Shown: positions 17,198 through 25,171 of the stretch, piece after piece
How positions within the stretch are numbered: position 1 is the first letter of the stretch
How the letters are laid out: every line of letters begins with the position of its first letter
NCBI GenBank assembly: GCA_051306365.1
Contig: JBPPNC010000033.1
Coordinates: 1 to 64,000 of the forward strand
Direction: 5' to 3'
From: Svornostia sp051306365
GTDB lineage: Bacteria; Actinomycetota; Thermoleophilia; Solirubrobacterales; Solirubrobacteraceae
DNA: 64,000 nucleotides
Notes under the pieces: generated by a model
The model's database searches: none
Told to the model about the DNA's origin: nothing
The model's input: the letters and a program-made list of their open reading frames with translations, nothing else
Translations under genes and position numbers: made by a program

Positions 17198-18348
17198 CAG
17201 TTCGTGCCTCCAAGGCGCTCGACGACGACATCGATGCAGGCGGTCAGCGCCTGCACGTCGGCCGGCTCGATGGCCGGGAACATCCCCACGCGCAGCTGGT
17301 TGCGCCCGAGCTTGCGGTACGGCTCGACGTCCACCACGCCGTTGGCGCGCAGGACCTTCGCGACCGCAGCGGCGTCGATGTCGTCGCTGAAGTCGATGGT
17401 GCCGACCACGAGCGAGCGCTTCGCGGGGTCGGTGACGAACGGCGTGGCGAATGACGAGGCCTCGGCCCAGCCGTAGAGCGCCTGCGACGACGCGGTCGTG
17501 CGCGACACGCACCATTCCAGTCCGCCGTTACCGAGCATCCACTCGACCTGGTCGGCCAGCAGGAACAGGGACGCGACGGCCGGCGTGTTGTACGTCTGGT
17601 TCTTGCGCGAGTTCTCGACCACCGTCGGCAGCGCCAGGAACTCGGGGACCCAGCGGTCGGTCATCGCGCCGACCTCCTCGATCCGGGCGATCGCGGCCGG
17701 GCTGACCGCCGCGAGCCAGATGCCGCCGTCGGCGGCGAAGCACTTCTGCGGGGCGAAGTAGTAGACGTCGGTCTCGGCGATGTCGACGGGCAGGCCGCCG
17801 GCGCCCGAGGTCGCGTCGACGAGGACGAGCGCGTCGCCGGCCTCCGCCGGGCGGGCGATCGGGACCATGACGCCGGTCGAGGTCTCGTTGTGCGCCCAGG
17901 TGATGACGTCGGCCGACGCGTCGGCAACGAGCGCGGGAGCGTCGCCGGGATCGGCGGACACGACGACCGGGTCGACGAGGAACGGCGCACGCTGCGTGGC
18001 CTTCGCGAACTTCGAGCTGAACTCGCCGTACGTGTGGTGCAGGGCGCGCTCGCGGACGATCCCGGCGGTGGCGGCGTCCCAGAACGCGGTCGTCCCGCCG
18101 TTGGAGAGCAGGATCTCGTAGCCGTCCGGCAGGCTGAAGAGCTGCGACAGCCCGTCGCGCACGCGGCCGACCAGGTCCTTCACCGGCTTCTGCCGGTGCG
18201 ACGTGCCCATCAGGGCAGCGCCGTCGCTGAGCAGATGCTGGAGCTGCTCGGGGCGGACCTTCGACGGGCCGCAACCGAAGCGGCCGTCGGCGGGCTTGAG
18301 ATCATCGGGAAGCACGAGTGCGCTCAGGTCTATGGGGGCGTTGGTCAT
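17197..18348 (-). CDS. serC: phosphoserine aminotransferase
   Basis: This PLP enzyme makes 3-phosphoserine from 3-phosphohydroxypyruvate and glutamate. At 383 residues it belongs to the actinobacterial SerC type. Seen: FGCGPSKVRPEQL at the N-terminus, MGTSHRQKPVK, WAHNETSTGV, VDATSGAGG with the PLP Asp, and YYFAPQKCFAADGG with the Schiff-base Lys. The ATG at 18348 has a clear GGAGG six bases upstream, and that GGAGG can be hidden in a small hairpin (18356-18371). The leader carries a predicted ZTP riboswitch. Confidence 0.97.
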   Translation of the reverse strand: MTNAPIDLSALVLPDDLKPADGRFGCGPSKVRPEQLQHLLSDGAALMGTSHRQKPVKDLVGRVRDGLSQLFSLPDGYEILLSNGGTTAFWDAATAGIVRERALHHTYGEFSSKFAKATQRAPFLVDPVVVSADPGDAPALVADASADVITWAHNETSTGVMVPIARPAEAGDALVLVDATSGAGGLPVDIAETDVYYFAPQKCFAADGGIWLAAVSPAAIARIEEVGAMTDRWVPEFLALPTVVENSRKNQTYNTPAVASLFLLADQVEWMLGNGGLEWCVSRTTASSQALYGWAEASSFATPFVTDPAKRSLVVGTIDFSDDIDAAAVAKVLRANGVVDVEPYRKLGRNQLRVGMFPAIEPADVQALTACIDVVVERLGGTN

Positions 18349-18355
18349 CGCGTTC

Positions 18356-18371
18356 CTCCGCGGAATCGGAG
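18356..18371 (-). promoter_or_regulatory. Shine-Dalgarno-sequestering hairpin before serC
   Basis: CTCCG pairs with CGGAG over 5 bp around a 6-base loop; the 3' arm contains most of the serC Shine-Dalgarno GGAGG. It is a plausible translational expression platform for the riboswitch just upstream. Confidence 0.45.
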
Positions 18372-18389
18372 TCTCGAAGTGGACGACGG

Positions 18390-18480
18390 CATGCCCAGGC
18401 GCGCGGCGGGAAACGAACACTGCGCCGTCGCTCCCCGGTGGTCGGTTCCACCCTCAGAAGGCGCCAGTTGCGACGGCGCG
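18390..18480 (-). ncRNA. ZTP (pfl motif) riboswitch upstream of serC-serA
   Basis: Read on the minus strand, all hallmark pieces of the pfl/ZTP aptamer occur in order. P1 is a perfect 10-bp stem, GCGCCGTCGC (18479-18470) with GCGACGGCGC (18431-18422). ACTGGCG follows P1. P2 is GGTGG/CCACC at 18452-18437. GGGGAGCGAC leads back into P1, and the 3' block CGCCTGGGCA lies at 18401-18392. The GGCG and CGCC elements can form the expected pseudoknot. A TATGCT -10 box (18489-18484) places the RNA start at P1. ZTP riboswitches sense the alarmone ZMP/ZTP that accumulates when 10-formyl-tetrahydrofolate is short, which fits control of serine, the main one-carbon donor. Confidence 0.85.
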
Positions 18481-18483
18481 GCG

Positions 18484-18489
18484 GAGCAT
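18484..18489 (-). promoter_or_regulatory. -10 box of the serC-serA transcript
   Basis: TATGCT on the minus strand lies 4 bases upstream of the first paired riboswitch region. A long 5' leader of about 130 bases separates it from serC. Confidence 0.5.
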
Positions 18490-18515
18490 AGCGAGGTTAC
18501 CCCGCCGGGCGCGGC

Positions 18516-19172
18516 TCAGCCCAGGCCGGCGAGCACGCGGACGGCTGGGCCCACCACACGGGCGACGGCGAGGCTCGACTGGAAGAGCTCGTCGTCCGGC
18601 GCGGTCTCGAACTCCTCGAAGTTCCAGTCGGCCGCCGTGAAGATGATCACCCAGAAGATGATCGCGAGGACGGCGAGCACCAGGCCGACGATCCCGCAGA
18701 TGAGCCCCGCCTGGGCCATGCCCCGGCCGCCGGGCCGCTGAGGCTCGGCCATCGGGTCGGGCGCCGCGACCTTCTTGCCCTTCACGCCGAAGATCCACGC
18801 CGCGATCGAGCACGGGATGCTCACGATGAAGAGGAAGCCCAAGAAGAAGAGGGTGACCACGATGCCGGCGATGCCGAGCGCGAGCGCGGCGACGGCGGCG
18901 CCGTTGGTCGGGCGGGAGGGCGGTGGCTGATACCAGCCGGGCTGGGGCTGCGGGTAGCCGTACCCGCCGACGGGCGGGGCCGGTGGCGGCCCGTACGGGC
19001 CGGGAGGCGGCGCCTGCGGATATGCAGGCGGCGGAGGAGGTCCGGTCGGGACCCCTGCCAGCGGCGCGTCGCTGGCCGGCAGGCCCTCGACCTCCGGGCG
19101 ATCCCCTGCCGACGGAGGCAACCAACCGCCCGGCTGATCCTGCGGGCGGTCCTTCTCGTCTCCGTCGGTCAT
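18516..19172 (-). CDS. DUF4190-type membrane protein with Pro/Gly-rich N-terminus
   Basis: The 218-residue protein has a cytoplasmic or low-complexity head of about 95 residues rich in Pro, Gly and Tyr (GPPPPPAYPQAPPPG) and then two hydrophobic blocks. These are AVAALALGIAGIVVTLFFLG with the following FIVSIPCSIAAWIFG, and AGLICGIVGLVLAVLAIIFW, which together match the DUF4190 domain. A short acidic tail follows. No catalytic residues are evident. The ATG at 19172 starts 16 bases after ilvC, so it probably shares the ilvC transcript without a metabolic link. Proteins of this family in actinobacteria are of unknown function. Confidence 0.8.
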   Translation of the reverse strand: MTDGDEKDRPQDQPGGWLPPSAGDRPEVEGLPASDAPLAGVPTGPPPPPAYPQAPPPGPYGPPPAPPVGGYGYPQPQPGWYQPPPSRPTNGAAVAALALGIAGIVVTLFFLGFLFIVSIPCSIAAWIFGVKGKKVAAPDPMAEPQRPGGRGMAQAGLICGIVGLVLAVLAIIFWVIIFTAADWNFEEFETAPDDELFQSSLAVARVVGPAVRVLAGLG

Positions 19173-19188
19173 GGGCGGTGGGCTTGCG

Positions 19189-20184
19189 TCAGTCGTCGAA
19201 GTCGGTCTTGATCCAGTCCATCTGGGCGCGCAGCTCCTTGCCCACGGACTCCACCTGGGTCTTCGACTGCTCGTCGCGCATCCTGAGGAAGTTCTCCTGC
19301 CCGGCACGGTTCTCGGCGATCCACTCGCGCGCGAAGTCGCCGTCCTGGATCTCCTTGAGGATCTGCTTCATGTTCTCGCGGGTCTCGTCCGTGATGACGC
19401 GCTTGCCGCGGGTGTAGTCGCCGTACTCCGCCGTGTTGGAGATCGAGTACCGCATGCCCGCGAGGCCCTTCTCGTACATGAGGTCGACGATGAGCTTGAG
19501 TTCGTGGAGGCACTCGAAGTACGCCATGCGCGGGTCGTAGCCGGCCTCGACGAGGGTGTCGAAGCCGGCCTGGACGAGTTCCGACGCGCCGCCGCACAGG
19601 ACGGCCTGCTCCCCGAAGAGGTCGGTCTCGGTCTCGTCCTTGAACGTCGTCTCGATGACGCCGCCCCGGGTGCAGCCGATGCCCTTGGCGTACGCCAGCG
19701 CGACGTCGCGCGCCGTGCCGGTCGCGTCGACGTGGATCGCGACGAGGCCCGGAACGCCCGAGCCCTCGGTGTACTGGCGGCGCACGAGGTGGCCCGGGCC
19801 CTTCGGCGCGGCGAGCGCGACGTCGACGCCCGCGGGCGGCTCGATCTCGCCGTAGTGCACCGAGAAGCCGTGGCCGAAGAGCAGCAGGTTGCCCTCGGCG
19901 ATGCCGTCGCGGATCTCCGCGTTCCAGACCTCGCCGTGCTTCTCGTCGGGCAGCAGGATCATCACGATGTCGCCCTTGCTGGCGGCGTCGGCGATCGAGA
20001 GCACTTCCAGGCCGTGACCCTGCGCCTGCGCGACGGACTTCGAGTCGGGGCGCAGACCTACGACGACGTTCACGCCGGAATCCTTCAGGTTCTGGGCGTG
20101 GGCGTGGCCCTGCGAGCCGTAGCCGATGATGGCCACGGTCTTCCCATCGAGATGGCTGAGGTCTGCGTCGTCGTCGTAGATCAT
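19189..20184 (-). CDS. ilvC: ketol-acid reductoisomerase
   Basis: This performs NADPH-dependent isomeroreduction of acetolactate and acetohydroxybutyrate in valine, leucine and isoleucine synthesis. The 331-residue short (class I) form has the nucleotide motif IIGYGSQGHAHAQNL, GLRPDSKS with the phosphate-binding serines, APKGPGHLVRRQY and metal ligands in DLFGEQAVLCGG and YFECLHELKLIVDLM. The ATG at 20184 is 10 bases after a TAGACT -10 box; the open frame upstream of it has no family residues. It lies 13-15 kb from ilvBN, so the usual ilvBNC operon is split here. Confidence 0.97.
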   Translation of the reverse strand: MIYDDDADLSHLDGKTVAIIGYGSQGHAHAQNLKDSGVNVVVGLRPDSKSVAQAQGHGLEVLSIADAASKGDIVMILLPDEKHGEVWNAEIRDGIAEGNLLLFGHGFSVHYGEIEPPAGVDVALAAPKGPGHLVRRQYTEGSGVPGLVAIHVDATGTARDVALAYAKGIGCTRGGVIETTFKDETETDLFGEQAVLCGGASELVQAGFDTLVEAGYDPRMAYFECLHELKLIVDLMYEKGLAGMRYSISNTAEYGDYTRGKRVITDETRENMKQILKEIQDGDFAREWIAENRAGQENFLRMRDEQSKTQVESVGKELRAQMDWIKTDFDD

Positions 20185-20194
20185 GAGGCGGCGC

Positions 20195-20200
20195 AGTCTA
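20195..20200 (-). promoter_or_regulatory. -10 box of ilvC
   Basis: TAGACT on the minus strand lies 10 bases before the ATG. No Shine-Dalgarno is visible in between, so translation is likely leaderless or with a very short leader. Confidence 0.45.
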
Positions 20201-20215
20201 GATGGCGCCGCGTGA

Positions 20216-21070
20216 TCAGGCCTCGGCGAACGCGACGTTCGTGCGCGCGCGCAGCTCGATGCGGTCCCCACCGGTTGACGCCGACGCCACCCGGGCGTCG
20301 ACGGCGTCGCGCAGGTCGTCGCGCTGCTCGGGGGTCATCGCGGCCACCGCGTCGTACAGCGCGGCGGATATGTCCAGCAGTGTGTCCCACCAGTCGTCGA
20401 CGTCGTCGTAGCGCAGCGTCATGTCGACCTGCTCGACGTGCGGATCGACGAAGCCGGCGTCCTGCAGCGCCGTGGCGATGGTCGCCGGGTCGCGCCAGGC
20501 GAACATGTCGGGCTGGCCGGTGTCGAGGGTGACCGGCGGCGGCGCGTCGACGTACGGCGCCACCTCCTCCCGCGCGATGGACTGCCACGGGTTCTCCTCG
20601 GGCGGCGCCCATGCCGCGAGCACGAGCCTCCCGCCTGGGCGCAGCACGCGGCGGCACTCCCGCAGCGACGCGCCCGGGTCGGCGAGGAGCATGAACCCCC
20701 AACGGCAGAGGATCGCATCGACGCTCGCAGCGGGCAGGTCGATCCACTCGGCGTCCATCGGCAGGATCTCGACGCCCGGGAGATCGAGTTCACCGGCGCG
20801 CGTCTTCGCGATCTCCAGCATCCCCGCGGCGGCGTCGGTGAGGATCGCCCGGCCGCCGGGCCGGACGAGCTCGGCGGCGAGCAGGCCCGTGTCCGCCGCG
20901 CCGCAGGCGAGCTCGAGGATGGTCTGCCCAGGATGCGGGTCGGCGAGCTCGACCATCCGGAAGCTCACCGGCGCGGTGTCGCGCGCCCACCGTCCGCGCT
21001 GCGCCGACCATCCGGTCGCGGCGCGCTCCCAGCGTTCGATGCTCAGCTTGCGGTAGGCGTCGTGGTCCAT
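20216..21070 (-). CDS. class I SAM-dependent methyltransferase (possible MenG)
   Basis: This is a 284-residue Rossmann-fold methyltransferase. Seen: motif I TILELACGAADTGLLAAEL near residue 51, the acidic residue after motif II region (ILTDAAAGMLEIAKTRA), DAEWIDLPAASVDAILCRWG and VLRPGGRLVLAAWAPP. The ATG shares one base with the menE stop (TGATG), so it is co-translated with a menaquinone enzyme. Demethylmenaquinone methyltransferase (MenG/UbiE) is the only step of the late pathway otherwise missing here, and this is the natural candidate. However, it is about 50 residues longer than usual MenG, and its N-terminal segment is not UbiE-like, so a different small-molecule methyltransferase is equally possible. 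Confidence 0.85.
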   Translation of the reverse strand: MDHDAYRKLSIERWERAATGWSAQRGRWARDTAPVSFRMVELADPHPGQTILELACGAADTGLLAAELVRPGGRAILTDAAAGMLEIAKTRAGELDLPGVEILPMDAEWIDLPAASVDAILCRWGFMLLADPGASLRECRRVLRPGGRLVLAAWAPPEENPWQSIAREEVAPYVDAPPPVTLDTGQPDMFAWRDPATIATALQDAGFVDPHVEQVDMTLRYDDVDDWWDTLLDISAALYDAVAAMTPEQRDDLRDAVDARVASASTGGDRIELRARTNVAFAEA

Positions 21071-22347
21071 CAGAGCTCTCTGCGCAGGAGCTTGCCAGAG
21101 GCGGTGCGCGGCAGCGCCGCGGCGAACCCGATCGCCTTCGGGACCTTGAACGGCGCGAGGCGCGCGCGGACGTGCGCGCGCAACTCCTCCGGGTCGGCGT
21201 GCATCCCCTCACGCAGGACGACGATTGCCACGACCGCCTCGCCCCATTCGTCGTCAGGCCGCGCGTGCACCGCCGCCTCGGCGACCGCCGGGTGCGCCTC
21301 GAGGACGGCCTCGACCTCGGTGGGCGCGACGTTCTCACCCCCGGTGACGATCGTGTCCCTCGCCCGGCCGATGAGGTGGAGGGCGCCCTCATCGTCGAGC
21401 CGCCCGAGGTCACCGGTGTGCAACCAGCCGTCGCCGCCGACGGCGCCCGGCGCGACGGTCGGACTGCGCACGAGAATCTCCCCGCCGTCGGCGATCCGGA
21501 CGCGCGTGCAGAACAGCGGCGGGCCGCCGGTCGTCACCTGCGAGCACGCCTCGGTCAGGCCGTACGTCGTGACGCAGCGCACGCCCGCGTGCTGTGCGCG
21601 CTCGAGGAGCAGCGGCGGGATCGGCCCGCCGCCGAGGAGTGCCGCCCGCAGGGCGGGTGGGCGCTGCAAGCCCGCGTCGAGCAGCCGGGCGAGCATCGTC
21701 GGAACCACGGAGATGAGCGTGGGTCCGTCGGGGGCGCCGAGGTCGTGGGCGACGCGCTCGGCGTCAAACCGCGGATGGAGGATCGCGGTCGTCCCGCCGA
21801 TCGCAGCGCGGATGAGAATGGAGAGGCCGCCGACGTGTGCGAGGGGCATCGCGCAGAGCCAGCGCTCGCTTGGGTCGTGCCCGAGCGCGACCGCGGACCC
21901 GGCTGCGCTCCACCACCAGTTCGCGTTCGTCAGCGTGATGGGCTTCGGCGCGGAGGTCGTACCCGAGGTGTGGATCACGACGGCGGGGCTGTCGGGCGCC
22001 CCGATCGTCCGCACCGGCCCGGTCGCGACCGGGGCTTCGCCCTCGATGACCAGCGCGCACGCCGCCAGCCGCGCCGCGCGGTCCTCCGGGCCGAGCCGCG
22101 GATCGACGGGCACCGCGACGGCGCCCGCGCGCAGGATGCCGTGAACCGTGCGGGCGAACGCGAGCCCGGGCGGCAGGAGCACGCCGACGTGGTCGCCGGG
22201 GCCGATCCCCGCGCGCAGCAGTCCGACCGCCACCGCCGTCGCCTCGCGGTTCAGCGCGTCATACGTGAGCGTCCCCTCATCGGCGATGACGGCGGGCGTA
22301 TCGGCGCGCGTGGCGCCGGCCCGCGCGAGCCAGGCATCGAGAAGCAC
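21070..22347 (-). CDS. menE: o-succinylbenzoate-CoA ligase
   Basis: This ANL-superfamily adenylate-forming enzyme activates o-succinylbenzoate to its CoA thioester. The 425-residue protein shows the ATP loop VIHTSGTTSAPKPITLTN, TYGLTEACSQV, GWLHTGDLGRLDDEGALHLIGR and the catalytic Lys in LPRTASGKLLRREL. The GTG at 22347 was preferred because a TAACTT -10 box lies exactly 7 bases before it; the TTG at 22356 of the longer frame overlaps that box. It is divergent from menB with overlapping promoters and co-translated with the methyltransferase. Confidence 0.93.
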   Translation of the reverse strand: MLLDAWLARAGATRADTPAVIADEGTLTYDALNREATAVAVGLLRAGIGPGDHVGVLLPPGLAFARTVHGILRAGAVAVPVDPRLGPEDRAARLAACALVIEGEAPVATGPVRTIGAPDSPAVVIHTSGTTSAPKPITLTNANWWWSAAGSAVALGHDPSERWLCAMPLAHVGGLSILIRAAIGGTTAILHPRFDAERVAHDLGAPDGPTLISVVPTMLARLLDAGLQRPPALRAALLGGGPIPPLLLERAQHAGVRCVTTYGLTEACSQVTTGGPPLFCTRVRIADGGEILVRSPTVAPGAVGGDGWLHTGDLGRLDDEGALHLIGRARDTIVTGGENVAPTEVEAVLEAHPAVAEAAVHARPDDEWGEAVVAIVVLREGMHADPEELRAHVRARLAPFKVPKAIGFAAALPRTASGKLLRREL

Positions 22348-22354
22348 ACCGCTC

Positions 22355-22364
22355 AAGTTAGTGT
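22355..22364. promoter_or_regulatory. overlapping divergent -10 boxes of menE and menB
   Basis: The ten bases AAGTTAGTGT hold a minus-strand -10 box TAACTT (22360-22355) and a plus-strand -10 box TAGTGT (22359-22364) that share two bases. Each lies 7 bases from its start codon (GTG 22347 and ATG 22372). Two polymerases cannot occupy the site together, so menE and menB transcription should be mutually exclusive at any moment. Confidence 0.6.
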
Positions 22365-22371
22365 CCCGCGC

Positions 22372-23223
22372 ATGTCAGCAGTCACGTGGAACCCCGCCGG
22401 CCCCGGCGGCTATGAGGACATCCGCTTCGAGACGTCCGCCGAGCCGCACGCGGGGATCGCGAAGATCACGATCAATCGTCCCGAGGTCCGCAACGCGTTC
22501 CGGCCCCAGACGCTCATGGAGATCTCCCGGGCGCTGGAGATCGCGCGGGAGGACACCGAGGTCGGCGTGATCATCCTCACCGGCGAGGGGCCGCTGGCAT
22601 TCTGTTCGGGCGGGGACCAGCGCGTGCGCGGCGACACCGGCTACCTCACGGAGCCGGGCAAGGCGGCGTCGGTCGGCCGCTTCCACGTCACCGACCTGCA
22701 GATCCAGATCAAGCGCCTGCCCAAGCCGGTCATCGCGATGGTCGCGGGGTACGCGATCGGCGGCGGCCACGTCCTGCACCTCGTCTGCGACCTCACGATC
22801 GCCGCGGACAACGCGCGGTTCGGCCAGACCGGCCCGAAGGTCGGCTCGTGGGACGGCGGCTTCGGCGCGTCGCTGCTGCGCGACCTCGTCGGCCCGAAGA
22901 AGGCGAAGGAGATCTGGTTCCTCTGCCGCCAGTACGACGCCCAGCAGGCGCTCGACATGGGCCTTGTCAACACCGTCGTGCCGCTCGACCGCCTCGAGGA
23001 GGAGACGGTGCAGTGGTGCGAGGAGATGCTCGCCCTCTCCCCCTTCGCGCTGCGGCTCGTGAAGTCGTCGTTCAACGCGCACGAGGACGGCTACGCGGGC
23101 ATCCAGCAGCTCGCCCACGACGCGAACCTCCTCTTCTACGCCTCTGAGGAGGCCCGCGAGGGCCGCGAGGCGTACAAGGAGAAGCGCGCCCCCGACTTCT
23201 CGAAGTTCCCCCGCCGCGCATGA
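22372..23223 (+). CDS. menB: 1,4-dihydroxy-2-naphthoyl-CoA synthase
   Basis: This crotonase-family enzyme closes the second ring, converting o-succinylbenzoyl-CoA to DHNA-CoA. The 283-residue protein has FCSGGDQRVRG and AGYAIGGGHVLHLVCDLTIA oxyanion segments, and GQTGPKVGSWDGGFGASLL with the MenB-specific Asp region. The C-terminus (YKEKRAPDFSKFPR) matches MenB tails. ATG 22372 follows the TAGTGT box by 7 bases. Its stop overlaps menA (ATGA). Confidence 0.96.
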   Translation: MSAVTWNPAGPGGYEDIRFETSAEPHAGIAKITINRPEVRNAFRPQTLMEISRALEIAREDTEVGVIILTGEGPLAFCSGGDQRVRGDTGYLTEPGKAASVGRFHVTDLQIQIKRLPKPVIAMVAGYAIGGGHVLHLVCDLTIAADNARFGQTGPKVGSWDGGFGASLLRDLVGPKKAKEIWFLCRQYDAQQALDMGLVNTVVPLDRLEEETVQWCEEMLALSPFALRLVKSSFNAHEDGYAGIQQLAHDANLLFYASEEAREGREAYKEKRAPDFSKFPRRA

Positions 23224-24101
23224 GCGCCGCACGGATCTGGCTGCAGGCCACCCGGCCGCAGACGCTGCCCGCTGCGGTCGCGCCCGTGCTCGTCGGCACG
23301 TCGGTCGCCGCGACGCAGGACGTCTTCAGCGTCCCGCGCTTCCTCGCCTGCCTGCTCGGCGCGCTCTTCATCCAGGTCGGCACGAACCTCTCGAACGACT
23401 ACTCCGACGCGCGGCGCGGCGCTGACACCGAGGACCGCCTCGGGCCGGTGCGCGTGACCGCGGGCGGCCTCGTGCCACCGAAGGCCGTGCTCGTCGCCAC
23501 CTGGATCTCGTTCGGCCTGGCGACGCTCTGCGGCGTCTACCTCATCGCCGTCGCCGGCTGGGAGCTGCTCGTCGTCGGCGTCGCGTCGATCGCGGCGGGC
23601 GTGCTCTACACCGGCGGGCCGCGGCCGTACGGCTACGCGGGGCTCGGTGAGGTCTTCGTCTTCATCTTCTTCGGTCTCGCGGCGGTCGCAGGCTCCGCGT
23701 TCGCCCAGCTCGAGTCCTGGCCGCTGGACGCGATCGTCCTCGCGGTGCCCGTCGGGCTACTCGCCTCGGCGATCCTCGTGGTCAACAACGTCCGCGACAT
23801 GGACACCGATCGACGTGCCGGCAAGAACACGCTCGCGGTGAAGCTCGGGCGAGAGCAGGCCCGCACCGTGTTCGCGGCGATGGTCTACGGCGCGTTCGTT
23901 ATCGCCCCGGTGCCGTGGATCCTCGGCGAACTCGGCCCGTGGCTGCTGCTCTGCTGGCTCGCGCTCCCGCTGGCCGTGCCGCTCGTCGGCTTCGTGCGCC
24001 AGCACACGGACGGGCCGTCGCTCAATCAGGCCCTCGCCCGGACGGCGATGGTGCAGCTCGTGTTCTGCGTGCTGCTCTCCGTCGGCGTCATGGCGTCGTA
24101 G
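23220..24101 (+). CDS. menA: 1,4-dihydroxy-2-naphthoate polyprenyltransferase
   Basis: This integral membrane UbiA-family enzyme attaches the polyprenyl chain to DHNA, making demethylmenaquinone. The 293-residue protein has about eight hydrophobic segments, the first Asp-rich Mg-diphosphate motif in NLSNDYSDARRGADTED near residue 60 and the second in VNNVRDMDTDRRAGKNTL near residue 190. RPQTLPAAVAPVLVG is typical of MenA. The start overlaps the menB stop by four bases (ATGA). Confidence 0.95.
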   Translation: MSAARIWLQATRPQTLPAAVAPVLVGTSVAATQDVFSVPRFLACLLGALFIQVGTNLSNDYSDARRGADTEDRLGPVRVTAGGLVPPKAVLVATWISFGLATLCGVYLIAVAGWELLVVGVASIAAGVLYTGGPRPYGYAGLGEVFVFIFFGLAAVAGSAFAQLESWPLDAIVLAVPVGLLASAILVVNNVRDMDTDRRAGKNTLAVKLGREQARTVFAAMVYGAFVIAPVPWILGELGPWLLLCWLALPLAVPLVGFVRQHTDGPSLNQALARTAMVQLVFCVLLSVGVMAS

Positions 24102-24107
24102 CCCGCG

Positions 24108-25118
24108 ATGGAACTCCACGTCACCGAGCGGGTGCTGCGCTTTCGGCGCCCGGTCGTGATGGCGTACGGCGCGCTGGAGGAGCGGCGGATCTTCGAGGTC
24201 GAGCTCGTGGCCGAGGACGAGGTCACCGGCCGCGGTGAGGCCGCGCCGCTCGAGCCGTATGACGGGGTGAGCCTGGAGCGGGCGGCCGCGGCGCTGGATG
24301 CATACCGCCCGATCCTGGCCGGAGGCGACGACCTCACGGGCGGCGAGCTGCTCGACGCCTGCGCCGCCGCCGATCCGCTCCCCCAGGCGCTCGCAGCGAT
24401 CGACCTCGCGCTCTGGGACCGCGCCGGACGGCGCACCGGCGAACGCGTCGCCGCCCTGCTGACGGACGACCCCGCCGACGAGGTCCCCGTCAATGCCACG
24501 GTGACGGCCCTCGACACCGACGCCGCCGCGGCGGCCTGCGCGACCGCCGCCGACGCCGGGTACCGATGCGTGAAGCTGAAGGTCGGCGTCGGCGACGACG
24601 CGGCACGGGTCGCCGCCGCGCGCGAGGCGCTGGGGCCCGAGCCGGAGCTGCGCCTCGACGCCAACGGCGCGTGGACCGTCCGCGAAGCCATCGAGATCAT
24701 CGACGAGCTTGCCCGCTATGGGCTTGAGCTCGTCGAGGAGCCGGTGCACGGGATCGAGGAGCTCCGCGCCGTCCGCGAGCACGTCGCCGTGCGGATCGCC
24801 ATGGACGAGACGACCAGCCAGCCCGGTGCCATCGCCTCTCAGGCCGCCGACGCCGTGTGCCTGAAGCTCACCCGATGCGGCGGGATCTCAGGGCTGCTGG
24901 CCGCCGCCTCGCTCGTCCGCGCGCACGGTGCCGTGGCATACATCGCGTCGACCTTCGACGGCCCCATCGGCATCGCCGGCGGGCTGCACGCCGCAGCCGC
25001 CCTCGGCACCCTTCCGGCGTGCGGGCTCGGCACGCTGACCCTGTTCGAGGACGCCTCGGGGGCCTTCTCCGTGGTGGATGGCGCGGTCCTCCTCCCGGAC
25101 GCTCCCGGCCTGTGCTGA
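24108..25118 (+). CDS. menC: o-succinylbenzoate synthase
   Basis: This enolase-superfamily enzyme dehydrates SHCHC to o-succinylbenzoate. The 336-residue protein has the catalytic Lys pair region CVKLKVGVG, metal ligands in LRLDANGAW, VEEPVHG and RIAMDETT, and CLKLTRCGGISG with the second Lys. Sequence alone cannot separate it from dipeptide epimerases, but its position 6 bases after menA and the presence of all other men genes settle the call. It ends the menB-menA-menC run. Confidence 0.92.
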   Translation: MELHVTERVLRFRRPVVMAYGALEERRIFEVELVAEDEVTGRGEAAPLEPYDGVSLERAAAALDAYRPILAGGDDLTGGELLDACAAADPLPQALAAIDLALWDRAGRRTGERVAALLTDDPADEVPVNATVTALDTDAAAAACATAADAGYRCVKLKVGVGDDAARVAAAREALGPEPELRLDANGAWTVREAIEIIDELARYGLELVEEPVHGIEELRAVREHVAVRIAMDETTSQPGAIASQAADAVCLKLTRCGGISGLLAAASLVRAHGAVAYIASTFDGPIGIAGGLHAAAALGTLPACGLGTLTLFEDASGAFSVVDGAVLLPDAPGLC

Positions 25119-25171
25119 AGCAAGTTGGCGTGTCAGCGCTACCACTTCCTGGGAGATTGGGGGATTCGCAC

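Noticed and set aside
18437..18460. GGGTGGAACCG in the serC leader resembles the T-box sequence
   Set aside because: No specifier stem, no following anti-antiterminator and the bases are fully explained as P2 of the ZTP aptamer.
24108..25118. Dipeptide epimerase instead of MenC
   Set aside because: Motifs are shared, but the gene follows menB-menA directly and no other menC is present in the cluster.
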